DNA of 64,000 nucleotides from Sphaerolaimus hirsutus (GCA_964036195.1 OZ038453.1:22468352-22532351), one strand, 5' to 3'. Positions 1 through 11,960 are shown, numbered from the stretch's first letter. Notes: a model not told the origin generated them from the letters alone. Made by a program: numbers and translations.

Positions 1-315
1 AAACCCCATACATTGAACCCCTGCGACCACCCATCCAAAAACATAAAAAAACACATGGTGATGGAATGGCGCTTTTTGTGGGCGCCAAAGTAAGCCGAAC
101 CATGGCCCCTTCTACTACTTTTGCTACTTGTGCACCGGGTTTACTTGTGCACCGGCACACACCCCATCTGTGCATGTGCATGTGCCAGTTCAACGAGTGG
201 ACAAGTAAAGTGCTGGCAAATATACTTGAGCATTTGAGAACTTTTTTGATCACCACTGTTTTCTCAGCCTTTGAGTGAAGGAGGGGAAAGCCGCTCTGTG
301 TGGGCATAGCTCCAG

Positions 316-925
316 GGGTCAGATTTAATTCTCCCTACAGATTTGTAGAGTAGGGCATGCGCCCGATAGATTTTTTAAAGTTCAGCCGCATCGACGCACA
401 TGCACCGAGAGCAAGGCGGTTTGTAAAATATACGAAACCATCCCGTAAGATCGCCGATATTGCAATATGACGTATATCGCTTCGATTTTGGCCCGGAAAT
501 CACTATTTCGTCATTTCTTGGCTGTCTGCCAATTCGCTTTTTATTTAGTCGCGCTTTTGTACGCTCGTGCATGCATTTCTTTTTTGTCGCTGCCCTCATG
601 GTTTCGGTTGCACAGAGTGAACACTAAAAAAGTGACCACCTGACTACACAAAAGCGCGACATATGCGAGTAACCCGCCCGACAAAAAAGAATAAAAAACG
701 AATTGGCCGACGGTTAAGAAATGACGAAATCATGATTTCCGTGCCAAAATCGAAGTGATATATTTACGTCATATTGCAATATCGGCGACCTTAAGGGATG
801 GTTTCGTATATTTTACAAACCGCCTTGCTCTCGGCGCATGTGCGTCGATGCGGCTGAACTTTAAAATATCTATCTAAAAATCTACGCCCTACCCTACAAA
901 TCTGTAGGGTTAATTAAATCTGGCC
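316..925. repeat. Nested fold-back element with ~270-bp arms
   Basis: The left arm starts GGTCAGATTTAATTCTCC and the right arm ends with its imperfect reverse complement near 905-925. The inner parts (around 410-600 and 640-840) are also reverse complements. It splits the left arm of the larger fold-back, so it inserted later. Confidence 0.7.
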
Positions 926-1065
926 CCAGGTGTTGTCGACCTGCACCCCAGAGGGGGCACCCGTAGCATCCCCCACGCTGCTATTGGGGCGTTACCCCTA
1001 AAACTTTTGCATCTCCAGGTCGGCAATTATAACCGAGTTTGGCCTGGATTGTTTTTTCTTATCAC

Positions 1066-1780
1066 AGCGATTCACCAACGTGCTGACATGTAGAAACAAA
1101 ATGGGGACAACTTAGACACCATACGTAGAAACAACGTGTCGACAAAATTGTCAGCGTGGGAACAACAACGTGCCAGCACATTGGAATTTGTGCCCGGAAG
1201 TGGGATGCACGTTGGGGCCAACGTGGAGACAACACAATGCCTATCTGTGCGGCAGATTTTACTGCACACAGTCATGTTTACAAGTAAACTATTTATTTAT
1301 ACTCGGCCGGCGGACATGAAACTTAGTATGGAATTCACCTGAATAATGAACAAAAAATTATACAGTCTTTTTCATCAAAATATTTCGTTTTACCTGGAAT
1401 AATTAATTTCAAAATTTATCACAGGATTTTATTTGTTAAATTTTGGTAGGAAACTGCACATACTTTGCGTTCCGCCGAGCATACATATAAAATGAATATT
1501 TCACTTGATGCATGCTTTCCACGTTCCACACAAGCGTGCAAATGTGAATTCAAAAATTCAAAATGTACATCCGGTTTTCTAAACGCGCGTCTGCTGCCGC
1601 ACACCCACCCACCCTGGGGCCAACGTAGTGACAAGTCATTTGCCGCATGACCAGCCACATACCCCAGCGTCGAAACAACGTAATGATGCATCGAAACAAC
1701 GCAGAAACAAAGTCAAAACAAGGCCTTGTTTCAACGTTGTCACCAATTTGTTTCTACATGTCAGCACGTTGATGAACTGC
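1066..1780. repeat. Inverted-repeat element (MITE-like) nested in the fold-back
   Basis: About 40 bp at the left end (CAACGTGCTGACATGTAGAA) returns inverted at about 1740-1775. The interior contains repeated short phrases such as GAAACAACGT. It interrupts the left arm of the composite fold-back. The core of the terminal repeat also resembles the flank at 6437-6465. Confidence 0.6.
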
Positions 1781-2974
1781 TGTGTATGCGCGCTTTACAT
1801 GCCCTGTGTAAAAAGCACAACAGGTGCCACCTGTACCAAAATTTTGCGCAATTCTTTGCTCTTTCAGTTAAGCATGAAATTTCACTCAATATCCAAGTAA
1901 TAAGAATGCAAATTCAGGTGACATGATTTAGTTTTTGGCAACACCAATATCCCTCCCCACAAGTTTCTTATCTGATGCCAGCCAGAATCTGAAATTTTTG
2001 GGGAGAATGTTTTGGTGATGAGAGGTACTTAACTTGATTTGGCATCATTTTCTATACTAGTCCCCATCCAACTCCTCAACAGAAGAAAGTTGAAGTTCAT
2101 GCAAAACTTTTTTTTCAACAAACTTCTTCATGCAGATTTATTTTGAGTAAACAGCCCTTTTCATGCTTGCTGAGCAGCAGATGCCCCCAGGCTCACACAT
2201 TGGCAGCCAAGTTAGAACAGCTCAGTGGTGGGCAACCAATGACCAGTATGACAAATAAATAAATGACAAAGAAAGGTTGTTTATACACAACAAATCTTTA
2301 TGAAAAAGTTTGTTAAAAAAAGTTTTGCTTGAACTTCAACTTTTTTCTGTTGAGGAGTTGGATGGGGAGTAGTGGAGAAAATGATGCCTAATCAAGTTCA
2401 GTACCACTCATCACCAAAACAATTTCCCCAAAAATTTCAGATTCTGGCTGGCATCAGATAAGAAACTTGTGGGAAGGGATACTGGTGTTGCCAAAAACTA
2501 AATCATGTCACCTGAATTTGCATTCTTATGACTTGGATATCAAGTGAAATTTCATGCTAAACTGAATGAGCAAACAATTGTGCACATTTTGGTACAGGTG
2601 GCGCCTATTGTGCTCTTTACACAGGGCATGTAAAGCGCGCATAAGAAAAAACAATCCAGGCCAAGCTCAGTTATAATTGGTGGCCTGGAGAGGCAACATT
2701 GTTAGGGGGATGGCCCCATAGCAGCGTGGGGGATGCTACGGGTGCCCCCCTCTGGGGTGCAGGTCGACAACACCTGGGGCTATGCCCACACAGAGCGGTT
2801 TGACCCTCCTTCACTCAAGGGCTGAGAAAACAGCGGTAATCGAAAAAAATTCTCAAAAGCTGAAGTATATTTGCCAGCACTTTATTTTACTCTTGACCTG
2901 ATTCTTACTTACCCACTTCAACTCAAAATACCCACTTCAACTCTAATCATCTGCACGGAAATCATCCAATGCAG

Positions 2975-5900
2975 GGTTCCAAGGGGCTGCAGGTGCATCG
3001 GCTGCCCAACAATCAGGAGCCCCCCTTGGGGGAGCCCCGCCACCCCCGTCGGCACTTGGAGGTCAGTCAAAGGGCAAGAAGATAAGTGCGCCACTGCCGA
3101 TGGCGACTAGGTTGCCGCATACTTCAACTCACACTTGGGGCACTGCTACTACAATTTCAGGTTCATTAGTTTGGTAGGGTGTAAGTAGGGTGAGGTTGTT
3201 TTTGGAAAATGGCTAAAAGAAACTGGGAGATGGGTTAAATTCATGGTTTAAATTTTCATTTATTGTTGAAGGCAAAAAAATTACTTCCCATATTCCAGCA
3301 GCTGAAAAAATATTTATTTTATAAAATATTTATAATGAAAGTTAGAAAGCGTAAAAAATAATCCTATAATAAAATCTCTCGCATCAATCAATCTGTGGGA
3401 TAAAATTAAATCCGTCAATAACCTGAATCAAACTTGAAAAATATGACATTTAATATAATTCAATTTATTTAAAGAAGTATAAATTTTAAACAAAAACAAA
3501 ACAAGTTTATGTAATTCCAACAATAACCAACTCTCATCCACAGGACTTGGATTTGGAGGTAGAGGTGGAAGTAGAGGTGGAAGTGGAGGACTTCCTGGTC
3601 CCACTGGAGGATTTGCTAGCGGTGATTTCATTTCTCCTTTGTTGAGGCTAATTCTTTTGATTTAATCATTTCGTGTGTGGTGAGGTAAATGCTCAAAGCC
3701 AAGCCCTGGGGCAAGTCCATTTTAAGTTCGATGTAATGTCATGTAAAAGACCCTGTAAAATGTCAAAATTAATTCAAAATGTTTAAAATTGCAATGAAAT
3801 ATACAAAAAATTAAAGGTGGGATGATAAGGTGTATCTTTTTTTTAACCTGGACCCTGTAAAATGTCAAAGTCCCTGTAAAATGTCATGTGTTATGTAAAA
3901 GACCCAGTAAAATGTCATGTATCATGTAAAGTGTCAAATGTCATGAAATAACCCTGTAATGTAATGGTGTAATGTATATCCAAAACTTTTTATTGTATCC
4001 AAATCTTATGTTTTTGTATTCAAATCTTACTTTTTGTCATAAGATTTGGATACCAAAAACATAAAAAAAATTTATACAAAAACATACGATTTGGGTACAC
4101 CTGACACTTGACAGGGTCTTTTACATGACATTTGACACTTTAAATGGTCTGGGAGGCCCCAGGACAATATTCGCTTGCCATCCTTGTTTGATGTATGTGT
4201 GTGTGTGTGTGTGTGTGTTATTTTTGCCTGACAAAACTGATGGATCAAGTCAATAGCTAATAGCCATGGCAATTTTACATCACTACAATGTACAATAAAG
4301 CAATGAACATCACAATTTTTTACACAAAAATCGAGCAACAATTTATCACAGGAGACGATTTGATTGGGGATCGATGGAGGCCGCCACCTTGTCCAAAACG
4401 GGAGGGAATGTGTGTCCAGCTGGAATTTACGTCAGTTTGTCATAACAGAGAATTTGTGCACAAATTGTCTGAGAGGTGAGTGGGCAGTTGGGGTTTAATC
4501 CAGCGACATTACACCCATTGCGATTAAATCTACCATATCCGATCTGAATAACAACAAAAACTTCTCATCATATTAATCACATCATTTCCCTCATTTTTCA
4601 TGTCCTCTTCAGGGGGTGACCATCTATGAATATGAGATGCAAGACTTTGAGTTTGAGACCCCTGTCACCAAATCAAATGGGAAAATGAGTCAATGCACAT
4701 CAACTGACCTGAACACCCAAGTAGTCACTACTCAAGATTGGTTGAAACATAAAGTTTAACGGTTCAGACCAATCAGAAAAAACCTATCCAACGGTAGGAA
4801 TGCAAGTGAATAGAATGTAGTGGACAATAACTACAACAGGTCATTTTACTGCTCATTTCACTACTCATTTTGTGGAATTGGCTCCTAAACCACATTCAGA
4901 GTTCCATAACAACATCTCACCAAACCAGTCTACATCCACAAAACACACAGGAAAGATGGTGATGCCGTGCGGTGTGCAACCACCTGCAGCAGAGGAGATT
5001 TGACATGTGCGAAGTTGCTCAGCACTGACCCGCTCAAGAATAGCACCGCTGATGCCGGCAAGGGCGTGTGCTGTCCCAAAATTGGTCTGTTACTTTGAAC
5101 TGGGTTACTAAATACCTAATAGCATACTGGGGTTATTGCCTCCAATTTACCAAATACACACTTTTACATTTTCTGGGGAAAAAGTATTTTACACACATTT
5201 GATCATGAGTAAAAAATTACTTTACATTTTCTGTACTCTACATGTAGTGATGTAAAAAGCGCCAGACTTTTGGCGCCAAGCGCCAAAAGCGCCATGGCGC
5301 TTTTCCGGAACTGGCGCCAAGCGCCAATGGCGCCACAGCAAAATGGCGCCAAGCGCCAAAAGCGCCATGGCGCTTTTCTGGACCTTAGCGCCAAGCGCCA
5401 AAGGCGCCACGGGGCCATGGCGCCAAGCGCCAATGGCGCCAGCACCAAAATGATATTGCCTTTAATGATACAGGTGAGACAAAGTATTATTTTCTTCACT
5501 TTCAATTACTGGTATTGCCTACAAAAACACAATGGTCAAATAATGGAAATCAATAAATTGTCTTGCTCAACACACAGGGTTAACTAAGACTGGTTCAAAT
5601 AGATAGCAAATTGCCTCTCTGAAGTGGTAGAAGCTGAAAGATTGTCTGGGGGTTGGGGGTTGCAGTGTTTCAATTTCAAGATTCAAAGTGCAAACTGTGA
5701 GATAACAGGGTAAAAATAGCTTAATTACATATCTGGGTAAAATACCTACCGTATTCCCTCGAAATACCCCCGAGGGGTTTATTTTTTCAGAGTGGAAATT
5801 ATGAGGAGGGGCATTTCGAGGGGGGGGGGGGAGTTATTATTTCGTCAGAAATTTTCGGGAAAGTCATACTAAAGAATACGCTTTTACATACCCCAAACCG

Positions 5901-6872
5901 GTAATAAACGTGACCAAATAGGGTATGTAGGGACATACAGGGACGTAAACATACATCGCTACACAAAGTAGCGTATACGTAAATATAACTGCGATGCAAA
6001 ATGGTCGCAAAAAAATACATCATGTTCCTTGCATACATGATGTACCTTATTCCAGAGGGGGGGTATTTCGAGGGGGGGGGGTATTTTTTCCTCAGCTCGA
6101 AAACACCTGCGGGTATTTCGAGGAAATATGGTATGTAAAATAATAACATACATGGCCAAAAATTGCTGAAAATAAGCAATAAGGCACATGAACACCGCGG
6201 CCCAATTATCACTCTCTGGCGCTTTTTTGGCGCTTTAAAAAATGGTAGCGCCAAGCGCCAATGGCGCCACTGGAAAGTAGCGCCAAGCGCCAAAAGCGCC
6301 ATGGCGCTTTTCGGAAACACGGCGCCAAGCGCCAATGGCGCCACAGCATTTTAGCGCCAAGCGCCAAAAGCGCCATGGCGCTTTTTGCTTTGGCGCTAGC
6401 GCCAGGCGCCAGCGCCATGGCGCTTTCACATCACTATCTACATGTCAGCACGTGGCTGAACCGCTGTGTCCTGTAAAGTGTTAAGTAAAGTGTAAAATGC
6501 CAATTCACATTTTATTACTGAACTCTCGATATTTTCCATGACTTTTGACAAACTTGCATGACATCTTTTATGATATTTGTCACTTTACACTTTACAGAGT
6601 GCGGTGCGTGACCGTCACTTAGTGTAGATTAATATTTACATAAATACATGGTATTTTTAGTTTCGATACATTTTTTTCTGTAAACTCAGTTTTTCGTTTT
6701 TTCAGACTGCACAACTGTTCAAGTGGGCAACTCTACATCACAATTCTTTGAGGTTTTTGTCTACGTTCGAAGCATGGATAAATGTTTCAAGATGAACATC
6801 AGATCTGACGGTGGCAAAAATGACAATGTGTTTGCAAATGTAGATGATTGCACTGTTTCCTGTGATGTGTGA
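2975..6872 (+). CDS. ITIH-like gene 1, 3' part (last five exons)
   Basis: This is the 3' end of a gene paralogous to the complete copy at 32098-49708. I see exons at 2975-3160, 3544-3621, 4352-4475, 4951-5084 and 6706-6872; the stop TGA is 6870-6872. All GT-AG junctions join in phase and all five exons are open. The product segment runs Pro/Gly/Ser-rich tail, Gly/Arg repeats with LPGPTGGF, then a module with 12 cysteines (PPPCPKREGMC ... SVC ... VRC ... LTC ... VCC ... and four more in the last exon). Exons holding the signal peptide, VIT and VWA domains must lie before base 1. The first visible exon starts at an internal acceptor (CAG at 2972-2974), because the sequence homologous to the 5' end of exon 16 in gene 3 carries a TAA here. 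The function of the Cys-rich module is unknown. Compared with gene 3, one exon (3544-3621) does the work of two. Confidence 0.8.
3713..4160. repeat. Fold-back element, 'GTGTCAAATGTCATG' family
   Basis: It opens with repeats of the type GTAATGTCATGTAAAAGACC and closes with their reverse complement (GGTCTTTTACATGACATTTG). The centre holds an inverted pair around ATCCAAATCTTATG. The same family recurs at about 6470-6602, 12000-12170, 20280-20670, 23515-24000, 33420-34090, 36890-37010 with 40045-40240, 41232-41465, 42770-42965 and 49310-49440. Complete copies have the ends GGGGGCAGTCCCAGACCC. Confidence 0.65.
4196..4218 (+). repeat. (TG)n microsatellite
   Basis: An uninterrupted TG/GT dinucleotide run inside an intron of gene 1. 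Confidence 0.9.
5245..6436. mobile_element. hAT-like non-autonomous element, GCGCCA family
   Basis: The ends are TAGTGATGTAAAAAGCGCC and the inverted counterpart GGCGCTTTCACATCACTA. They are flanked by the 8-bp direct repeat TCTACATG (5237-5244 and 6437-6444). Both sub-terminal zones (about 5260-5445 and 6215-6430) are arrays of the self-complementary motif GGCGCCAAGCGCC. An 8-bp target duplication with short TAGTGATG-type ends is the hAT pattern. No transposase is present. A TA-flanked element (5749-6131) is nested inside. It sits in the last intron of gene 1. Confidence 0.85.
5749..6131. mobile_element. TA-flanked CCGTATTTCC element (G/C-run MITE)
   Basis: The ends are CCGTATTCCCTCGAAATACC and the inverted partner, with TA on each side (5747-5748, 6132-6133). 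Sub-terminal G runs of 10-12 bases occur inside. It is nested in the GCGCCA element. Confidence 0.75.
6470..6602. repeat. Short 'TGTAAAGTGTAAAATG' fold-back repeat
   Basis: The left half CCTGTAAAGTGTTAAG and right half CACTTTACACTTTACAG are inverted relative to each other. It belongs to the same family as 3713-4160 and lies in the last intron of gene 1. Confidence 0.6.
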
Positions 6873-7483
6873 TTGTAATTGAGGCGTTTAATTCTAAAAG
6901 TCGACAAGTCCACAGAATGCGATTTTGAGTACCAATCGCATTTTAAGTTTCATTTCCAATTCCAGGTCCAATGGGGCTATCTCATGCTCAACATTAAGTT
7001 CAAAATGTTAACAATAAAGTGTCAAATTTTCACCCCCTGCTCTCAACGTATAGGTATGTGAAAAATTGGGTGCCTATAAAATTCTACTCGGACAGAACAA
7101 AACTGTTTTGGGGAGGGAAATGGACTTGTTGACTTCTTGCACGCGACAACATTTTTGTATATAAACGATAATAGCGATTTGTAAATTTGTAAAGTGGATC
7201 AAATTTTCGCGGTTTTGAGCTAACTTTGAGCTTTCACTCTCATTCGTATAATACGCAACCGGTAACTGGGCTGAGGGCCAAGTTCTCATATGTGACCCGA
7301 TCCAAATTTCGTTGTGCTTATCGTTCCCTACACTCGTGTGTGGCGAAAGGGTGATTTTATGCGCTTGACAGTCAGGGTTTTCTTTTTTGTTAATTATTTC
7401 ATTTTTCACAATTTTATAGCCAATCAATTCAGTTTCACAACCTGTAGTTCGTATAGTTTCAGTATCAGTTTCAGTATTTATAC

Positions 7484-7730
7484 TCCAGTTACTTTACACC
7501 CTGCACGCGTGGTTCCCGCTGGAAGCGTGCCAACGATTGTTTTACGCATGCAATTTTCATAAAATATTTAAAAAAGTTTTCGTTGTTACAACGCTAAACG
7601 TCAACTTATTCACAACAATGAATTTTATCATCTTTTATACAAAAATCGCATGCTTTATCATGATTGGCACGCTTCCAACGTGAGACATAAATGAGTGCGA
7701 GGGCAGAGTATCAAGTCCGCCCGGTATACG
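7484..7730. repeat. Inverted-repeat element with GGAAGCGTGCCAA arms
   Basis: The left arm contains CACGCGTGGTTCCCGCTGGAAGCGTGCCAACG and the right arm contains its inverse (GGCACGCTTCCAACG). Homologous copies occur at about 19795-21060 (interrupted by other repeats), 30780-31015, and inverted at 55352-55605. No coding sequence is visible. Confidence 0.65.
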
Positions 7731-7938
7731 CACATAATTATCGTATTTTATGCAAGTTTAAGTGAATGGGCGAGCTCTTTCATTTGAACGCACGAAGACC
7801 AGTGCAAAATTGTAGCAGTGCAACAAAACGGTTCCTTCCGTAAATTGTGCGCTTATCTGAATATCTTTGTGACGAGTCAAATGTCAAGTCCACTTTAAAT
7901 TGACACGTATTTTGACTGTAATTTACTTGTCACTAATA

Positions 7939-8200
7939 CCGTATTTCCTCGAATTACCCCCCGGGGGGGGTGGTTATTTTTTTCAGAGTGAAAATTTTGA
8001 GAGAGAAACGTGAAAATGCAACAATAACCACCATTTATAAGTTTTTACAGCCTTATATAACCGAGTATGGTATAAGCGACGTTCAAACGTAACACAGTAG
8101 ACGTTTTGAACGTCTGTTATGCATTTCCCGGACCACAAATTCATAGTGCCCATTTTGAGGGGGGTATTTCGAGGGGGGGGGGCATTTCTAGGAAATACGG
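7939..8200. mobile_element. TA-flanked CCGTATTTCC element
   Basis: The left end CCGTATTTCCTCGAATTACC and the inverted right end TCTAGGAAATACGG are bounded by TA. Long G runs are present. It belongs to the same family as 21746-22197, for which an empty site is visible. Confidence 0.75.
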
Positions 8201-8362
8201 TAATCGTACTTGTCACTCGACTTCCACTGATCTACCTGCGGAATTGCTCCCTGTATCTGCGGGGTAAGTCCCAGAATTTGTCAAGGGAACATTTCCGATC
8301 ATTACTCAAAGATTTCTTTTAAGCCGGAATTAGAGCTCAGCGTCGATTCGACGTGAAATGAC

Positions 8363-9350
8363 TAGTGATGTAAAGGCACCGGGGCACCGGTGCCCCGGTG
8401 CTGGGCACCGAAGGGCACCAGCACCGGTGCTGGTGCGGTGCCATTGCAATCTTCAGGGGTGCCATGCCGGTGCCGGTGCCATTTTTTCAGAATAGCACCG
8501 GTGCCGGTGCGGTGCGGTGCCATTTTTTTGCCGGTGCCAAAGGTGCTAGCACCAGGGCCAAAGTAATAGGCACCGGGAAAGGCACCGGCCAAGGCTTCAT
8601 GTGCTGTGCAATTTTGTCCATAGTATGTGCTTATTCATATTTCAAAAAACAGCGATATATTTACCCAACCGTTTTTGCCTATTTTGTAAACCTCCAATCA
8701 TATAAATATACCTACTGTGAAATCCATAAAGCGGGAATTAGAGCTCAGCGTCGATTCGACGTGAGCTCTAATTCCGGCCTTATAGCTGATATGTGATCTG
8801 ATGAGCGAATCTAAAATTTTGTTGAATTTTAAATCATTTTTATATTTTATATTTATCTTACTTGTTTGTTCAAAATTTGTTGTCAGTTTATGACAGAGAT
8901 AGTTCCATTCTCTTACAGCAACGACTCCGATCAGTAGACAATAGTGGCTATGGACATTGTAGTGAATTAAATATTTTATCTTTCATTTGTAATAATTGTA
9001 ATTGCTTCATAAAAGTGATTGCCACATCATTGTGATCTTTTTAAGTGCTCAACCATCAAAATCGGTTGAAAATTCATGGAAATATGCACTTCCAAATGTG
9101 AGACCACTGAGAAACTGCCCGATATTTACTTCAGAAATTCCAGCCCGGTGCGGTGCCTTTCGGTGCTAGCACCGGCAACCCGCCGGTGCCCTTCGGTGCC
9201 GGTGCCATTTTTTCCAAAAGGCACTGGTGCCGGTGCGGTGCGGTGCCATTTTCTGGCCGGTGCCCCAGAGTGCCAGGTGCCCTTTTCATGCGTTGGCAAA
9301 GGTGCCGGTGCGGTGCGGTGCCATTTTTCCCGGTGCCTTTAACATCACTA
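8363..9350. mobile_element. hAT-like non-autonomous element, GGTGCC family
   Basis: The ends are TAGTGATGTAAAGGCACCGG and CCGGTGCCTTTAACATCACTA (inverted), and the target duplication is GAAATGAC (8355-8362 and 9351-9358). Both ends carry dense GGTGCC/GGCACC arrays; the middle (about 8600-9130) is AT-rich and shared with 50022-51149 and 53788-55168. A 50-bp palindromic piece of the AGAGCTC element is inserted near 8730-8780. No transposase frame is seen. Confidence 0.85.
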
Positions 9351-9405
9351 GAAATGACGACATAAGATGACGTCGTAAATTTATTACACGAGTGTGGATC
9401 ATGCT

Positions 9406-11166
9406 TAGCATTGAAAAAAACGACCGATTTTGAGAAAATATAATTAAATATTAACTCAGAAAATCTCTCAAGAAAAAAAAATAATTAAATCTCTTGGGTC
9501 ATTTTCGAAAATATAATTAAATCTCTGAGAAAATCTCTTGCCGTTCAAAAAATCTCATAAAATCTCTCAACTTAAATTACCTATGATTTAATCGATAGGT
9601 ATTTATCTCAAGGTGTTTGAACCAGAGGCGTCTGTTTGAGTATTTAGATATTACATAACTTATTTTACGTATGTGTTGTTTCAGCTTTTACTACCACACA
9701 CTATATACCACCTTTTTATCTAAATAATCAACAAAAATACCGCGGTCCCGTTTGAAACCTAACTACCGCCTACTATTTATCTAAATGATAAACAAAAATA
9801 TAATTTAGGTACATTTTTCCTCATTACGGTACATTACTTTCATGTGTGAAGATCGACACAGTATTTATCAGATGACTTTTTTCACCAAATTTTGGTAACT
9901 GTATTTGCAAAGCATGCAGTCAACTTTATAGCAGAGTTGCGAAAGCGTATTTACGCTTACCCGAAATACCCGGGTAAATGGGTATTTATATTTACGCTTA
10001 CGCTTACGCTTTCATAAAATACCCATACGCTTTATTACGCTTTCCCGGCTGAAATACCCGGGTACTAAAAGCGTAAAAAACGTTTCACACGGTCCAGTTT
10101 GAAGCTTTTGAAAAAGCGTAAAACCACAAAAAATAAAGTGAACGAGAAGCGAACGAGGAGGCGTACTAAAAAAATGACTGCGTGCGTGCAATAACGCACT
10201 GAACATAGCGGCACATGTAAAAAATGTCTTGAAACACAAATGTCTGGTGAAATTTGTGCTTTCAAGCGTACCTTTATATTAGGAATATTGGGGCCAATTT
10301 AGGATTACGACGACGATTTTTTCACCGTCGACAGGACTTAGTCTTAGTTAGAAGGTGAAGCATTTTCTGGGGGGGGGGGGTGGCTGAGTGCCTGGGGTTT
10401 CTGGGAATCAATAGGTAGCTGAGCCTCAGGAGGATCGATAGCTGAGCAGCCTCTGGGATAAAAAGTTGGGTTTGGGCATTTTATTAGGGCAACCCACAAT
10501 CCCCCTACTAGACTGCTCAACAGCAAGACCACTTCATAACAATTTTTTACGCTTACGCTTTTTTTAACGCTTTCCTAGGTATTTTAAAAATACCTTACGC
10601 TTACAGTATCCACACTCAAAATTTGGAAAGTGTATTTACGCTTACGCTTACGCTTTCCAAAAATACCAGTATTTTAACAACTCTGCTTTATAGTTGTCAA
10701 CATATTTATATTTACTCAAAAATAGATATACTAGAGTACTGAGTAAATACATTCACATTTCCCCTGAAAAAAGTACCAGTACTCTCTTTTATGTATTCTT
10801 TTTGAAAGTATTCGAGTACAGAGAATGTATTTCAGATAGACTTTTTATAGGCTCTTTCATGCTATAGAACATAAAAAAGGGAGAGAAGAAACTTAAAATA
10901 GGTGCAAAAATAACCAAAAATGGGTATATTAGCACATAAATATATATATAGTCAAAAATAACTGAAATTAAGCAAAAAAGCACACGAACTAGTGAATTTG
11001 AAGGTGAACATTGACAAATATAGAGAGATTTTCTAAATCCGGAAAAAATATAATTAAATCTCTCTGGAAAATCGTGGAAAAAATATAAATCTCTAAAAAT
11101 CTTATATTTTCTGAGATTTTCTGAGATTTTTTAAATATAAATCTCCCAGAGATTTTTTCAATGCTA
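9406..11166. mobile_element. hAT-like non-autonomous element, AAATCTC family
   Basis: The ends are TAGCATTGAAAAAA and TTTTTTCAATGCTA, flanked by the 8-bp duplication ATCATGCT (9398-9405 and 11167-11174). The uninterrupted target can be read in the inverted relative near 11525. Sub-terminal repeats are AAATCTC/GAGATTT (9420-9570 and 11020-11160). A further element (9932-10685) is nested inside. Confidence 0.85.
9932..10685. mobile_element. hAT-like non-autonomous element, CAGAGTTG ends with GCGTAA repeats
   Basis: It starts CAGAGTTGCGAAAGCG and ends TTAACAACTCTG, with the target duplication CTTTATAG (9924-9931 and 10686-10693). Sub-terminal zones repeat GCGTAA/TTACGC. Its centre (about 10355-10520) is G/C-rich with GATAGCTGAGC phrases, also seen at 51880-52400. 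It is the innermost of three nested insertions. Confidence 0.85.
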
Positions 11167-11255
11167 ATCATGCTACGGGTCTACAATTTTCTAAGGATAA
11201 TATATGAATCAATATTGTCGTGTCCATAATATCAATTAATCGTGTCCAATACTGA

Positions 11256-11465
11256 TTGTTATCAGCCACAACTAGAGCGAATTGAAAAATTCAATTTTTA
11301 TCATTTCACGTCATCATTTTACGTCAGGGAACAAATTTGACATTTCACGTCAACGATTGCAAGCAACCGTTGACGTGAAATGTAAAGTTAGTTCCCTGAC
11401 GTAAAATGATGACATGAAATGATAAAAATTGAATTTTTCAATTCGCTCTAGTTGTGGCTGATAAC
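11256..11465. repeat. Near-perfect ~210-bp palindrome
   Basis: TCAGCCACAACTAGAGCG at the left returns inverted at the right end, and CGTCAGGGAACAAATTTG / GTTCCCTGACG lie toward the centre. It is part of the AGAGCTC element and would extrude as a long hairpin. Confidence 0.8.
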
Positions 11466-11794
11466 ACTCAGTATTGGACACGATTAAGGTATTGATTCAT
11501 ATATTATCCTTAGAAAATTGTAGACCCGTAGCATGATCCACACTCGTGTAATTAATTTTACGACGTCATTTTACGTTGTCATTTCACGTCGAATCGACGC
11601 TGAGCTCTAATTCCGGATTAAACTGTATCAGGCAATTGCCTTTAAGTACGCTGTCAAGTGACAACAAAAAGTTCCGGTTGGCACTTGAAAACAGACATTT
11701 TTACATGCATAAACTTCTAATTAGTGTTAGGTTATAACCATCGATCAGTTTTTCAATTTCCAAATTGATCACATCCAGTATTCGAAGAGTCCTC

Positions 11795-11960
11795 TGGCCC
11801 CAGATTCGATTAGAATTTAAGGCGCATGTAAGGCGCCCGACACGTCATCAATGAGCGTTGAAATTGTGCGCGTTTCACGCATAATTTCAGGCACTGATTC
11901 GAGTATCCGACGCCTTAGTGCGCCTTACGCTCTATTTGGATCTGGCCCCTCGTGTTCTCC
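11795..11960. repeat. Small inverted-repeat element
   Basis: CTCTGGCCCCAGATTCGATTAG and AAGGCGCATGTAAGGCGC at the left are mirrored by GCGCCTTACGC and GGATCTGGCCCC at the right. No coding sequence is visible. Confidence 0.5.

Larger units (their letters stand above)
207..2885. repeat. Composite long fold-back (inverted) repeat
   Basis: The arms run about 207-1058 and 1780-2155 on the left against about 2285-2885 on the right, with a loop near 2155-2285. For example the text around 930-1010 (CCTGCACCCCAGAGGG) reappears reverse-complemented around 2735-2770, and the stretch at 1860-2090 reappears reverse-complemented at 2350-2570. Two younger inverted-repeat elements (316-925 and 1066-1780) interrupt the left arm. 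It lies just upstream of exon 16 of gene 1, so it probably occupies an intron. I see no coding capacity; the short open frames here are incidental. Confidence 0.75.
8320..11621. mobile_element. Element with AGAGCTCAGCGTCGATTCG ends, split by nested insertions
   Basis: The left end AAGCCGGAATTAGAGCTCAG (from 8321) and the right end CTGAGCTCTAATTCCGG (to about 11616) are inverted. Related fragments at 16455-16685 and 55995-56266 give the uninterrupted order. Two hAT-like elements (8363-9350 and 9406-11166) split it, and the second contains a third. The interior carries a near-perfect palindrome of about 210 bp (11256-11465). Confidence 0.75.

Noticed and set aside
5203..6476. Open frames rich in MAPLALGA / GAWRQ in and around the GCGCCA arrays (also 26862-27983)
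   Set aside because: The GCGCCA repeat is open in all frames on both strands, so these are by-products of the array and not genes.
8362..9365. Open frames with GAGAVRCHF-type repeats in GGTGCC arrays (also 49855-51276 and 53650-55246)
   Set aside because: Same reason: stop-free repeat arrays at transposon ends.
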